Shown here: one piece after another, positions 14,154-14,411 of the stretch
How the letters are laid out: every line of letters begins with the position of its first letter
Numbering within the stretch: the stretch's first letter is position 1
From: Chloroflexota bacterium
GTDB lineage: Bacteria > Chloroflexota > Limnocylindria > Limnocylindrales > CSP1-4
Assembly: GCA_021777365.1 (NCBI GenBank)
Contig: JAJYDP010000043.1
Location: 1-14,411, forward strand
Direction of reading: 5' to 3'
Length of the DNA: 14,411 bases
Translations under genes and position numbers: made by a program
The notes under the pieces: model-generated
The model's database searches: none
Told to the model about the DNA's origin: nothing
Seen by the model: only the letters and a program-made list of their open reading frames with translations

Positions 14154-14411
14154 ATGGCCATCACGGGAGCCGGTCAGGCGACCGGAGCAGCAAGAAACGG
14201 GGACGGCGCGGCGGACCGTGCCAGCGCAGAACGGACGAAGGCCGTCGACGCCGCGATCCTCGCCATCGAGAAGCAGTTCGGCCGCGGGTCGATCATGCGG
14301 CTCGGCTCCCGCGAACGCCAGCAGGTGGACGCCATCCCCACCGGGTCGATCGCGCTGGACCTCGCGCTCGGCGTGGGCGGCATCCCCCGCGGGCGGATCA
14401 CCGAGGTCTTC
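14154..14411 (+). CDS. recA: recombinase RecA, N-terminal part (cut by window edge)
   Basis: RecA forms ATP-dependent filaments on single-stranded DNA for homologous recombination and induces LexA cleavage in the SOS response. The first 86 residues are visible. After a variable, Ala/Gly-rich lead of about 25 residues come [23 protein letters not shown] (residues ~29-51), [26 protein letters not shown]. The Walker A loop (GPESSGKT in the family) should follow immediately past the right edge. The ATG at 14154 follows GGAGAGGAG by 3 bases from its end, a strong ribosome site. I see no actinobacterial-type SOS box (GAAC-N4-GTTC) upstream. Confidence 0.96.
   Translation, partial: MAITGAGQATGAARNGDGAADRASAERTKAVDAAILAIEKQFGRGSIMRLGSRERQQVDAIPTGSIALDLALGVGGIPRGRITEVF

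Overview
The window is very GC-rich chromosomal DNA (about 70% or more by eye). Genes are tightly packed and mostly joined by 4-base GTGA, TTGA or ATGA stop/start overlaps. It looks like housekeeping core, not a mobile island: I see no integrase, transposase, phage, toxin-antitoxin, CRISPR or RNA gene. The mix (long-form HisG, monofunctional-type HisA, a TrpR/YerC-like regulator heading the his genes, a second EF-G-like GTPase, yebC-ruvC-ruvA-ruvB, tgt and recA in one neighbourhood, TAGNNT -10 boxes almost touching start codons) suggests a high-GC Chloroflexota-like bacterium. An actinobacterial relative is less likely. This placement is inference.

Left part (1-3867): a leftward operon encodes a TrpR-family regulator, then hisG, hisD and hisC (hisC runs off the left edge). 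hisA is transcribed in the opposite direction. The two transcription units share a short gap that holds a strong palindrome with face-to-face -10 hexamers, the obvious site for regulation of histidine synthesis.

Middle (3953-8212): a leftward EF-G paralogue with altered GTPase motifs stands alone. From a second palindromic divergent promoter runs yebC, ruvC, a small repeat-containing reading frame that I do not recognise, and ruvA. The small frame overlaps both ruvC and ruvA by four bases.

Gap (8213-9498): about 1.29 kb between ruvA and ruvB with no convincing gene. It holds at least four families of short direct, tandem or inverted repeats, a hairpin just after ruvA, and an extended -10 promoter 8 bases before ruvB.

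Right part (9499-14411): ruvB is followed by an ABC-2 type ATPase and its permease, then tgt (tRNA-guanine transglycosylase), as one overlapping unit. A promoter inside the end of tgt, inverted repeats over its stop codon and a further promoter lead to a 53-residue highly charged protein and the start of recA, cut by the right edge. RuvA/B/C and RecA form the recombination and branch-migration set.

I found no clearly new multi-gene system. The best leads are the small ORF between ruvC and ruvA, the palindromic divergent promoters, the degenerate EF-G paralogue, and the repeat-filled gap splitting ruvA from ruvB.
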